A stretch of 64,000 nt of DNA, taken from assembly GCF_963678635.1 (NCBI RefSeq), contig NC_087062.1:31952704-32016703 (forward strand). The letters are read 5' to 3'. Of this stretch, positions 34,801 through 45,859 are shown piece by piece (position 1 is the stretch's first letter; every line of letters starts with the position of its first letter). The notes beneath the pieces were generated by a model, which saw nothing but the letters and a program-made list of their open reading frames with translations, was not told the DNA's origin and did no database searches. The stretch comes from Symsagittifera roscoffensis (lineage: Eukaryota > Xenacoelomorpha > Acoela > Convolutidae). The position numbers and the translations under genes were made by a program.

Positions 34801-37800
34801 AGTAAATAGCTTTTTCAACATAACGAGTAATGGGAAGAGTAAACAAAATATCTTTCAAAGTTTTAACATTCTAATGACGTTTTTTTTTCGTGGTTTTCAA
34901 AAAGTATCACTATTTCAAATCAAAAACTACCTCATAGACCTTAATGTGATGTCGGAAACTCCAGTTGCGCCCTGATACGGGTAGTATTGTTGAAGTATAT
35001 GCATTCAAACCAGCGCTTGAGTACAATCGGTTCTAAGGATATTAATATTGGCTATCACGATTTTCCGAGTTTCGAAGAAAGTGAATGGTTTAAGCTATGG
35101 TTTCTTTTCAGTCAAAGCTCTTTTTTAATTGGCTGATTTCAGAGAATTTTTATGCCATCCAAAATGGTCCACTCACTGCCCTAAAATTTAAAAATATTAT
35201 TTACCTGCGATCGTTTTCGTAAAATGATGGGGCTTAAAATATTGACATTTGGGATAAATAACGCATTTTTATTTCCTTCTATAAATGCAAAAGCGGTGAG
35301 TTCATTCCAAATTCAAAAAAATTCCACTTCGAGTGAGAGGGTTGTTCGAAAAATTGAATTTTTTTCTAGTTTTTATCAATTGTTTTCGGTCAAAGTTTGA
35401 AGTTAGTTGTGAACGCACGCAATGATTCGGTTTCCACATACCATTTATTGTGCAAGCATCAAAGATGAGCTTATCTTAGTCATCAAGACTTCCCAAAATT
35501 CCTAAATAGAGTTGGGCTTTGTCGGTTTGCAGGTTGACTTTGTGTTGCTGGGTGGGGATCTGTTCCACAAGAATAAACCCTCTCGCAGATCTCTTTTCAA
35601 GTGCATAAATCTTCTCAGGAAGTACTCACTGGGAAACAAACCCTGCTCCTTCGAGCTACTCAGTGACCCCAATCAGGTCAGTTTAAGGACGGGGCAAACC
35701 AATTTCAAGATCAAGATACGTTTGTCTAAAAGAACAACTCCGAGCTTAGCGGTGTTTCTCCTTTATTTTTTCAGACCAAAATTGACCAAAGGTTTATACA
35801 GTGCTGATTTAAATTAACCGGACAAAACGAGCTAAACTTGAAATTTAAGATGCATTTTTCTCAAATTCGGTTGAGTTTAGATGAAAACTTATGAAGACAA
35901 AACTTGCTTTAACTTTTAGCAGAATTAATATGACGTAATTTGTTTTGCGAAATTCGGGCCCGAAATTTAACCCCAAAAATGGGTCATTTTGGCTTTTCTT
36001 AGTTAATCAAAAATTACGCCAAAATTTCCCAGTCAATCACAGACACAATTATTTCAAAATGAGGCCCTAACGTAACCCAACAAACTTTAAGAAGGGTATA
36101 TTCTCCAAAACATATTATAAGTTAATTTATTTTTGTTTGATAGACAAAAAAGGTCGTTTTTTACTATATAAAATACCATACTTTTTATTTAAAAACAATT
36201 TTTAAGCGGTTTGCAATTTTTTTTGGAGAATAATCCTTCTGAAAGTTTGTTGGGCTACGTAAGGGGCTCACTTTGATATAACTATGTCTGTGATTGACCG
36301 GGCAATTTTGGCGTAATTTTTGAATAACTATGAAAAGCCAAAATGACCCATTTTTGGGGTACAATTTCGGGCCCGAATTTCGCAAAACACATAACACCAT
36401 ATTTATTCTGCTAAAATTTTAAGCAAGTTTTGTCTTCATAAGTTTTCACCTAAACTCAACCCAATTTGAGAAAAACGGGTTTTAAATTTCAAGTTTAACG
36501 CGTTTTGTCCGGTTAATTTAAATCAGGACTGTATAGCTTATAAAATGATTATTATGGTTTTAATTAAATGACTGGAGAACAAGAACAAAGTTTTTCATTC
36601 AGAAGTTCATAGTATTCTTCTTGAAAATGATTCGGCAATATCAAAAAATGAATGCAAAACATTCTATTGGCGATGAATATATTTTTTCTTTTTTTTGTGC
36701 TTAGACTTTTCCGCACTCCTCTTTTCCATGGCTTAATACAGAAGATTCGAATTTGAATGTGGGCATTCCAATTTTTTCCATAAATGGCAATCACGACGAC
36801 CCCACTGGATCCGACAACCTATGTGCACTGGACATCCTTAGTGCCTCGGGACTAGTGAACTTCTTCGGCAAGGTTTCCCAACTGGACGAAATTAATATCA
36901 GCCCTCTCGTATTTAGAAAAGGTATCATTGCAAAGTATATTGTCTATATGGAATAAAAGAGTCATTTCTCGATTATCAATTAAAGTGACATCGCAAATTT
37001 CGTTTAAACGCATCGCTTTTATGTATTGCTAATGAGAAAATGTCTTGTCGTAAAGTGGATTCAAATTCAGAAGATGAAAACTTCGATGTTTGATCCAGGA
37101 AACAGCAAACTCTGTCTGTTTGGCTTGAGCTCCATCCGCGACGAGCGACTGCACCGTATGTTCAGAGGCGGCAAAGTGAACATCCTCTTTCCCGAACATC
37201 AGGAGTCAGAGCAGGAGAACTGGTTCCATTTGATGGTGCTGCACCAGAACCACGCCAGACACGGACCCACAAACCACATACCGGAGTCATTTCTCCACCC
37301 AGGACTTGACTTGGTCAGTACAAAGAACTTTAAAGTACCCTTTTGAAAATCATGTGCTCCTTCATTACTGTAAAATTGTCTTAAAATTATACCCCCAAAG
37401 CCTTCAAAAACTCCCGAAAATGAGTTTTGACATAACTGAACATCTGAGAAAGTTGAACAATTTTTCAACCGAAACAATTTCTGTTTGTAATCTTGCTTTT
37501 TTTAATAGTATTATTCATTAAATTATTCAGGTAGTGTGGGGGCATGAGCATGAGGCCATGGAAAAACCCATCTACAATCCCTCTCAGGACTTCTACGTTC
37601 TACAGCCCGGAAGCAGTGTGGCAACATCCCTGTCGCCGGGCGAGGCAGTCCTTAAGAACTCCTGGATCCTGCACGTTCGCGGAGACCAGTTCAAAGTAGC
37701 TGTTGTTATTTTTAATCTATTGTTTGGCCTAATTTTAGATGGATAATAAACAAAAACCGCCTTGTCTGCAAACCGCCATATCTTCAAGCCGAAATTTCAG

Positions 37801-40800
37801 AATAACGTAAATTACATAGAATTACGTAAGAATTGCATAACAACAATGACAATCTGTTGTTATGTTGCATTCTGTTGTTAGGAGGCACTTAGCACAGTGG
37901 TAAGGCGTTCACTTTGAAATCGTCAGATCGTGTATTCGATCCCATGCCATGGCAATGATAGTGTGTGAGGACAAGCTCTCACTTGACCTCCAGCTTCAGG
38001 TCTACCACATCCTGACCAAATTTGGCTGCAATAGTGGTACCACGTAAAAGTTCTAGACGCAAAAAAAACGGCCTTGGAGTCACAAAAAACAGCTTCGCTC
38101 AGCAAAATAACACTGTCTGGAATGTGGGGAGATACAAATGGACTATCCTCGGCAGGACTGTTAAGGCCTACTGATAGCTCCTCTGCGATTCGCAGGAACT
38201 ACAATTATAATTATAATATTAATTTTTGGCTTGTTGGAATGGCAATCCTATTTTCGGTTTTTTGTTTCCTCGGCTTGTTCGCCTACCACCTAATTTTAAT
38301 TAAAGGTTTATTTAGTGGCGCTTTGAACTTCTCAAAAGTTTATCTGATTTTGCATAGTATGACGGTTCAAAAACTTGTTTGCTAAATCTGACAGAAGCGT
38401 ACATACTTTGAAACAATTTTATCGAGTTGTTTTTATTTTGTTTTCTGGAAATCTCCTAGCTGTAAACAAAAATATTGTGATAATGTCAAACTGACGGAAA
38501 CAAATCAAACCAAGATGTATGACATGTTCAGTTAAAGTTCCTCAGTGGCACAAAATCTTCAAGAATGAACAAAGCCAATATTTAAAGCACCCTTCCTCAT
38601 TAATGTTCACCTAATATAGACTTCGTTATAGGCTGACAAAGTGCCTCTGCAGACCGTGCGGCCATTTGTGTTTCGAGATTTGAACCTGTTCGAGGAGTCT
38701 CAGATAGACAAGCGGAAGCCCAAGAGCAAAGAGAAGGTGAACAAGTTCTGCTGTGACATAGTGCAGCAGATGCTGGATCAGGCCAAGTTACAGCACACTG
38801 GACATCCCGTGAGTCTGTTAAATTATGTTGCTTTCTTGCTTTCATTAGCCCACGTTGGTCGGGTTGGGCTCGTCCGTCTCCAGGTTAAGGAACTTTGCAA
38901 CTTCCACCGGCCAAAGCCACAGGTCTGCGGGAGTGAGTGGGGAGGGATTCTTGGGGCAGTTAAAAATGTGGCAACTAGAGTGGGGTGCTAGGTGAAAGTC
39001 CGGGCATAGTGGGGAAACTTTGTTGTCTAGTCGGGAGAGGCAGGCGCGGATTTAGGGGGGGGGGGGCGGACGCCCCCTCCCCCTCAGGAATTCGACCCCC
39101 TGCCGACCTAAAGGGCCAAAGGGTCCCCCTTTGGTACTTTTTAAGAAATCCATTTTTGGCCGACCGACCTTAAAATTTTTCTAAAGGAGCCTTCGGCGCC
39201 AATATATACTTATTTTGAGGGGGGAGCGCGCGCTGAAAAAACGCCAACAATATTCCAAAAAGTGCCTAAAAATGCCTTTTTTGGACTTTTTTTTTTCAAA
39301 ATTCGCCAATACAGGGAGTAACTGTGCTTAGGGAGAGCTCGAAAAATGAATTCTTCGGGTCGACCAAAAAAAAGGTCGACAAAATTTTCGAAATTTTCTT
39401 GAAAATCCGCCCCCCCCCCCCCCCCCCTCGAGAAAGTCCTAGATCCGCCCCTGGGGAGAGGTATGTGTTTAAAAGCCGGCTGTAACCAGACGGGAGTTGG
39501 GAGAGTTTACAGCGGGTAGTTCTGGGGAGAGATTTTTCTGCGGGGTCGACCTTATGTTGCTTGACTGATTCTCTCAAGATCGTTGTTTGAAGTGATTCAA
39601 AATGCAAACATTTTTGTCATCACATGTTCGAGCGTGTGGACTATACGCTTCGGTTTTGTATAATTTGAAAAAGAAAGAAAAAATCTGAAAATTAACGATT
39701 TGGGAATGTTTTAATAGTTCATTTTGCTCTATCTGTTAGATGCAACCAGTGGACAAGCCTCTATTGCGCCTTCGAGTGCACTTTACTGCAGACGGCCAGT
39801 CTGCCTTGAATGACGTCACTAACAATGGTTCCGGCGGAGATGCTCCCCTGAACTTAGCTATGTTTGGTAGACAGTTTCTGGATCGGGTGGCCAATGCAAA
39901 AGATCTAGTGACACTTCATCGCAAGACTGAACAGGAGGCAAGAGCCAGGAATGCGTTAATGAAGAGTAAGAGTGTTGATTTTCAGTTCATTTTTTGAGTT
40001 TCTAGTTTGTAGGTTGAGTTTCTAGTTTATAGATGAGTCCGCAAATACGGATTTAGCAAAGGAAAACAGTATGCGTTTTTTGTTATCTGTGTTTGTTGGA
40101 CCATCGGGAAAATGATGTGAGCCATCTATTTACTTTTTTCTGACACCTATTTGTCTGAGTTTAATTCGAAGATTTTGTGCACGATTTTGCCTCAAAACAA
40201 GCGATCATGATTCTTCTAACTCTTTTGGAAGTTCAGCAGAAAACTAAATTGTCGAAACTGAAGTTTGTAGGTCAACATCGTGCGCTGGCTACCAAATTAC
40301 CCTTTAGCCATCGTGAACTTTTTTTGTTCAGTAAAGTAAATTATTGTTGCTTCAAATATTTAAAAGCAACTAACAATCTCACAGGTCTGGGTTCCGACAT
40401 GCGAGATGCCATGAGCAGTTCAGTAATTGAGAACAACTCTGTGAATCTACACACGACAGTCGTGGATCTTGTGAAGGAGTTCTTCCACTCGGCAGATGAG
40501 AGTGAGCACAAGTACAAACTGTCCGTACTGACCGAGACTGGACTATCTCTGGCTACGCAGGAGTACGTAGAGAAAGAGGAAGCGACGGCACTGCACTCTA
40601 TCGTGAAGCACCAGATCAAGAAAACTGTGCAATATACTGTGTAAGAGTGGATCTACTTAACAGTCCCAGTCCCGTGATATGTAATCTCGAAACGAATCGA
40701 ACTACCAGCAAGGATATTCGGTTGCTGTGCAAGTAGCACAGAAAGATCCGACCACAATAATGAAACAGGGATAGCCGGTTACTGTGCATGTAGCACCGAA

Positions 40801-43800
40801 TGTTCCGCTCATAGTCTTAGAAATACAAAACGTTTTTTTAAGAGTAATGAACGTAGTAAGACTCTTATATTGGTCTTGCTGATTGTTGTTTTTTTTTTCA
40901 GGAAAAGTCTTAAAATATTGATGCACTTAAACATATATGCACTTTTTGAGTTCAATTGAAATTCATCTGCTGAAAGTGACGTAAATAGCACTCTCCAAAT
41001 ACAAACGTGCAAGTGGCGAAAAAATTAGTGAGCGATTTCTAGTTTCGAAAGTGGAATTTAATTATTCGGTTTCCTGTGGAATAAAAACTTTATCTGTTGA
41101 TCCAGTTTTCTCAAGTTGAGTTAATGTCATCAAAACAGCGCCAATCATAAATTGTTGTAGAAATTCAAAGAGGTTAAAGGACATCTTTTTTCTTTGAAAT
41201 TCGAAAGTTGAGATTTTTTCAACAAAGTCAGTGTTTTTATGCTCACTTGCGTTCATTACTCTTTTCCAATCTTTGATTGGCTATGTTTTCAAATAAGTGT
41301 CGTTTTTTTCGGTGCGGGATGAAAAAAGGATCTGAGCGAAAAACAAGAGAATAGGCATATTTGACAGTCATAGTAAAATAAGCAGTTTGAAAGTTTTTTT
41401 TTTGAAAAATGGCTCAAAAATCAAAAAATAATTCAAAAAAAAGTTTGAAATAAGCTGTTAGCTGTTGTAAGCCTGCTTGCAAATCAACTAAAAATAAAAA
41501 ATTTCAAACCTGTTTTTCTCGACACTGGAAACGACTGTAAGGACTTTAAAATGTTATATCACTCAACGCTCTCCGATGGTTATTTGTGGTAGCTGATTTT
41601 GCGTGGAAAACATGAAAAAGTATATAAAAAAAATAAAACACACCCGAATACAAAGTTCTTCCTCAATTTTCAAATGGTCGGAACAGAAAAAAAACGAAAT
41701 AAACCGTTTCTTTTTTTTCAGTTTGTGTCATTTTTGAGTGATGTGATAGAGGAGCTGAACGAAAGCCTGGAACTTAAGTAATACGATAATTACTACCCTT
41801 GCGATAAGCGAGTGTATTGCAATCGGGTACTAGACTTTTTTCCTTTAAATAACTTTGTTCACAGGACTCTTTTCATCTGGAATGATTTCCTGGAACACTC
41901 TCTAAGCAACAAACTTACCGCTACTGAAATGCTACCATGCACCGGTAAAGTGCATTTTAACCTTTAAAATAGCTGTTCTTTCGACATTTTTCGTTGTAAT
42001 TTTACCAAAGCGATTTGCTAAAATTTCATCTTTTGTTTTTCGGCTGGATAATTTTCGACCTATATTGTATCGGCTTAGTGGCCTCATATTGCTTTATATC
42101 GTATGACATGGGAAAAATTTTGCGTGTATGTGTTTTGAAGGTGAGGAGGCCTTAATAACATTTTATTAGTCTTAAATTTTTGTTTTTTTCTTGGCTTAAG
42201 TTTTTGCGTCGTCGTTCGACCAGTGTAAAAGTCTTTTGTGTGAGTGTGTGTGTGTGCGTGTTTTGAGGGTGAGGGGGGCTTAATAGCTGTTGTTTTTAAG
42301 CCCCCCCCCCTCAAAAGGTTATTTTTCCTCTTTTTTGGTGTAATATGTTTTGGCTATACTAAATCGGCTCAGTAGCCGCGTATTGTTTCATTTGTCTTGC
42401 AAATAGAGTTTGTATGTGTGTGTTTTTTTTAGGTTGAGGGGGACTTAATACATTTTTATAATTCTTGATTTTTTTTCGGCTAACAGGGTTTCTGCTAAAG
42501 CATTTTCGGCTTTATTGCAGCTTGGTAAGTTTATTAATGTTTTTTACATGGTATAATCTTGGCACATTTTTTCCCAAAGGTAGCCTTATTCATTTTGATA
42601 GATCTAGTAAATCTAGTTTTGTTTGTCATTTCAGATTTTTTTTGGATTTGAGTCTTTGTTTTTATTTGTAGCGCATATGATAGTAAGCTCAGCTCCGCCT
42701 CTGTGTACTAAATACGGTATATTTGGCAATCATTTTCCGTGAATGATGAAAAAATATAAAATAAAAAAAATTACAATGATTTTTTTTTTGGTTGGAGTTT
42801 TTTTTCTGATAAATGCACTCAAACAAACTTCGAAAACTAATTATACTGGAGGAAAACTAATTTTTCACGGCTTAACTTATGAATTAGTTTATTATATGTC
42901 TAATGTAAAACCTACTCGCTCAGTTAACTCGCTCGAAATTAAAAACTCTCAAACCGATCTTTGTCACACTGGTATTTTTTTGAGTTTTTTCAACGTTGTT
43001 CAAATCACTTACTGGTTTTTGAATATAATAAGTCATTCGACCCTTCCGATTTTTGTTTGTGGTACCTGATTTGCGTGGAAAAAATGAAATCAACCGAAAG
43101 GCAAAGTCCCGCCCCACTTTCACGAATTGATTGTAGTGCACGTATTTTTTAGAACGAAAACAAATCCATGGACAAGATTGGTAGACATTTTTGAACAAAC
43201 ACCACAAAGGATTTGATTTGCTAACGTTTTTCATTCTGATTTTCATGCCTGGATTCCAAACAATTCGAAAGGAAATTTGGCTTAGTGTTTTTTTTCGGCA
43301 ATTTTTAAGTGTCTAAGGAAAATTTACAGTGGGTCAAATGGTTTATCATATTAAATTCCTGTTGGTCGTGATTTGGTTCCTAAAAATTTAAAGTTGTCTC
43401 AGTGTCTTGAAAAGTTGTCTGAAATTTTGCGTTTTTCAGACTAAATTACACAAATGAGTGAGTTTGCCATATATTTTCTCTGCATTTAACGTGTTTTTAC
43501 TCTACAATCCATCCATTTTAGCTGGATATTTTCATTTTCAACCATCTCTTTCGATATGCAAAATTTGAAAGCAAATTTGACGAAAAATAAAAACCAGTTT
43601 TTGTTTTGTTTTTGCTTTGTAAATTGCTTTACGTAGATCACTTCAGTGGGAACATAATGCATTACATCCACAGCAACCGGCCTTTGATACTTATTTTCTA
43701 AAACTGTGCCGTTTATTCTCTAAAAGTAAGCTTGGAAAATTAGAAATGGTTTTAATTGGCTGCATTTATTTTTGCTTACTGATTATCAAAAACGTAATCA

Positions 43801-45484
43801 AAGTTCTTCGGGGAAAAACCAAAAATTTTTAACATATGAAAATCTCAGATATAGTGTTTGAATTGGTGAAATTAAGGAAGAAGAAAGTGCTAGCTGACGT
43901 TTTTATACAAATAAGCCAGTTAGGATAGTGTCATATTTCGAATCTAATTTTTCCCAATCTAAGTCGCGAAGAAAAGTGCTTATTTGTTTGGTGGCACTTT
44001 GCAGCCATGGCAATAAATCTCTTTTTTTTTCTTGCAAGATTCCGGAGCATTAGTAGAGTTTTCATTAGTTTTCCTCTCCTTCGTTTTTTTTTAAACTCTT
44101 GGACTGTTTTTTTTTAGCTCCTGGTTGCAGTTTTCTCGCTTGTGTTTATGAAGTGCAGCTTTACTTCTGTGTTGAAATTAGCGTGTTACAGCTAAAACTT
44201 TCAGCAGCTTAATTATCAGATTTTTGCTGCGCTGCTTGCGGATTTTATTGCTGTAAATTGAACTAAAATGCAAAAAGTTTTGAACCGGTTTTGTCAACAA
44301 AAATTGTGGTTATTTTGAAATATTGTTCAAATGATGACTTAATGGATTTATTGCAATACATAATTCGACCCAATTTGACCTGTGTTTGTTTTACATGAAT
44401 TTACGGGAAAAATACCAATGCACAGCCGAAAACAAAGTGACTTCCAATTTTCAATGGTCGGAATGGTTCATAACTAATCTGTTTCAGTGATAATTTGAAA
44501 GTAACTCCAGATGACGACTCTCAGTTTGAAGACGAAATAGTGAAATACAGAAAAGACAGGCTCGTCAAAGCCAAAGAACTGCTGCAAAAAACAATGAGTC
44601 AAACTAGTTCGACCAACATGACTACTGGTTTAGAAGACACAAAAATAACAGAATCTCAGCAAGAGGCTATAGCCGAATTAGCAGAGGCGTTGAAGCACCA
44701 CAAAGACGATAAGTCAGTGAAGGAAGAAATCGACCTCACAACTCTGATAGACGACGAAGATCAAGAGGAATACAAGAAGATCCTGGAATCCACCCGGATC
44801 CAGAGTCGAGGAGCTGCATCAGCTAGAGGATCAAGAGGGAGGGGAAGAGCAAGAGGGGCGAAAACCTCGACATCGGGGTCATCTAGCCGAGGTATCTCTG
44901 GTAGAAAAGTGGGAAACAACAATACTCTGGATCTGACAAAAATTACAGTTCGTCTATATAAACTCTTTTTTTTTCTACTTGAGCCTTCATTTTTTGTGAC
45001 CACCTTTTAACCCATTTTTATCCTCCCCTCAATTTGCTAGCTTTTTGAGACATCTTAAGCCGTACACTAAGATTTTGTCTAAGAGTTCAAACTGTAGTTG
45101 AGATTTTGAATATGTTTCTAGAGCAATAAGACCCAGTCTAAATTGCAATTGACAAACGATGATCCAGAAGAGGATGCGGATGTCTCATCTTTCTTGGGAG
45201 GCAGAGCTTCAAAGAGGTCGGCAAAAAGAACAGCTGCTAATATTCATGCAAACGGATCAGATATTGATGATCAAGACGATGACGAAGATGGCAATGATTT
45301 CACAACGGGAAAAAACGACAGAAGAGCAAAAGATGAAAGTCAAAATGTGTTCAGCAGAAGAATGACTGCTGTTATGCGAAACACTTTAAGTGCCAATATG
45401 ACTGCATCTCCGTCTAATATATTCTCTGGGTCAGAGCGGAGTTCAACATCGGGAAATCAAGCAAAACTTGCTCGACGTTTTTGA
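28835..45484 (+). CDS. MRE11: MRE11 double-strand break repair nuclease
   Basis: Ten exons: 28835-29035, 35533-35676, 36705-36921, 37099-37313, 37531-37695, 38632-38808, 39740-39965, 40385-40640, 44488-44947 and 45122-45484. All junctions are GT-AG and in phase, totalling 807 codons plus TGA. The Mn-dependent phosphoesterase motifs are complete: STDNHLG (D36, H38), GGDLFH (D76, H79), NGNHDD (N144, H145, D146), LHQNH (H236) and WGHEHE (H264, H266). The capping domain follows ([30 protein letters not shown]). The tail is charged, with an RGRGRARG motif near residue 655, as in the arginine-methylated GAR region of animal MRE11, and ends in an acidic stretch. MRE11 acts in the nucleus with RAD50 and NBS1 to process DNA ends. 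The tail is about 100 residues longer than in the human protein. The exon 9 donor (GTTCGT) is weak. Intron 1 (6.5 kb) and intron 8 (3.8 kb) are filled with repeats. Confidence 0.95.
29672..30664 (+). mobile_element. Family C hairpin-ended element, copy 1 (MRE11 intron 1)
   Basis: It starts gccctcgcgatagcaagggt, then 'cgagttctagactttttcccc', and ends gcaagtggtgcgaagctcag followed by cttcgtccctgtgt. A GT microsatellite lies near 30396. It is AT-rich without an ORF. Confidence 0.55.
31017..32861. other. MRE11 intron 1, central part
   Basis: It holds two diverged units of the roughly 165-bp sequence arrayed at 33597-34480 (near 31210-31320 and 31430-31570) and a 25-bp perfect direct repeat (tgcattgatgtcttttgttg type) at about 31133-31182. 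No coding signal. Confidence 0.4.
32862..34784 (+). mobile_element. Family C hairpin-ended element, copy 2 (about 1.9 kb, MRE11 intron 1)
   Basis: The 5' end is acccttgcgataagcaaggg (a perfect small hairpin), then 'attgcaaccgggtactagac'. A tRNA-Pro-like segment occurs near 33006-33062 (cctgggacggcaaaggtcct, then gggctcgaattt). The 3' end is gcaagtggtgcgaagctccg then cttcgcctctttgt, again a hairpin. It is about twice as long as its relatives because of an internal tandem array. Confidence 0.65.
33597..34480 (+). repeat. Degenerate tandem array, about 165-bp units
   Basis: At least five or six units, each containing a version of gaaaactaccctcgcaaatc followed by 'tgagattttgggttcaat' and then a 'cccaaatttttttca...aagttatggcc' block. 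Unit anchors fall near 33597, 33768, 33920, 34080, 34254 and 34410. Confidence 0.6.
35799..36531. mobile_element. TA-flanked foldback MITE, copy 2 (MRE11 intron 2)
   Basis: 733 bp with the same ends and arms as the element at 21132-21859 (CAGTGCTGATTTAAATTAAC ... caggactg), flanked by TA at 35797-35798 and 36532-36533. It fills most of intron 2 of MRE11. Confidence 0.75.
37881..38219 (+). repeat. tRNA-derived SINE, second family (MRE11 intron 5)
   Basis: The 5' part is tRNA-like: ggcacttagcacagtggtaa (A box) and cgtgtattcgatcccatg (B box) about 35 bp later. A tRNA-unrelated body of about 250 bp follows, then an (aattat)n tail near 38201-38219. It differs from the SINE at 3292. A tRNA gene is excluded because no acceptor stem closes the B-box side. 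Confidence 0.65.
39043..39455 (-). mobile_element. Family D element (G/C-run MITE), MRE11 intron 6
   Basis: The ends are inverted: ggcgcggatttag plus a G run at the left, and a C run plus cctagatccgcccctgg at the right. The interior contains ccaaagggtccccctttggt, 'cggcgccaatatatac' and 'aggtcgacaaaattttcg'. It lies in the opposite orientation to the copy at 61843. Confidence 0.65.
40710..40839 (-). mobile_element. Single-arm piece of the large-foldback family, left part
   Basis: Contains ggatattcggttgctgtgca and, 60 bp on, ggatagccggttactgtgca, both matching the arm of the foldback at 17176-18128. Its continuation resumes at 41286 after an R1 insertion. Confidence 0.55.
40840..41285 (+). mobile_element. 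R1 element, intact copy (MRE11 intron 8)
   Basis: 446 bp from aagagtaatgaacgtagtaa to cattactcttttccaatctt followed by tgattggctatg. It is the best reference copy of R1 in the window. It is inserted in a foldback-family sequence that continues to about 41500 (gggatgaaaaaaggatctga, tcatagtaaaata). Confidence 0.7.
41795..42708 (+). mobile_element. Family C hairpin-ended element, copy 3 (MRE11 intron 8)
   Basis: It starts acccttgcgataagcgagtg then 'attgcaatcgggtactagac' and ends near gctcagctccgcctctgtgt. It contains a GT-rich microsatellite near 42238-42262 and a C run at 42301. Confidence 0.55.
43905..44172 (+). repeat. SINE copy, strongly decayed (MRE11 intron 8)
   Basis: Recognisable from cccaatctaagtcgcgaaga near 43958 and the 3' end gaagtgcagctttacttctg. 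The tRNA-like core is not legible. Confidence 0.35.
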
Positions 45485-45726
45485 GTTTAGGCATATAGAT
45501 GTTATTAACTTGGGATTTGTTTTCGTTCGGATTTATGTTGAAAGGCCACGTGATGAGTCTGCTACAGAAAATTGGGCACGTGATGAATCTGCTGCATAAG
45601 GTTCACAATTAAGTTTTGAGGAATTGGTATGATAATTGTTCAAAAAGGGTTTTTCTAATTTTAGTATTCAGGAAGTACGAAGACAATTACCTTATGGTAG
45701 GTAGAATGTGCTTGGCATTACATCGA

Positions 45727-45732
45727 AATAAA
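45727..45732 (+). terminator. AATAAA polyadenylation signal of MRE11
   Basis: It lies 243 bp after the stop codon, in catcgaaataaaaatatac. Confidence 0.55.
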
Positions 45733-45859
45733 AATATACAATATTACTGCACATTCAATAGTCATGTTTCTGTTCGCAAATAGAAGCAAGTCCATGTCCA
45801 GCAAACGTCCTAGGTCATCTTCGTTTTTCCTATTACCAGCACAGTTTCAAATTTTCACT

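Noticed and set aside
37881-37960. tRNA-like sequence as a functional tRNA gene
   Set aside because: A and B boxes are present but no acceptor stem pairs, and a SINE-like body and tail follow.
41714-41781. Short exon-like segment in MRE11 intron 8 (acceptor cag, then [18 protein letters not shown])
   Set aside because: Its phase does not fit either MRE11 neighbour: joined to exon 8 it stops at once. Direct joining of exon 8 to 44488 restores the expected tail.
42743-43069. 108-codon open frame in MRE11 intron 8
   Set aside because: Poly-A/T driven, no recognisable domain, located between repeat copies.
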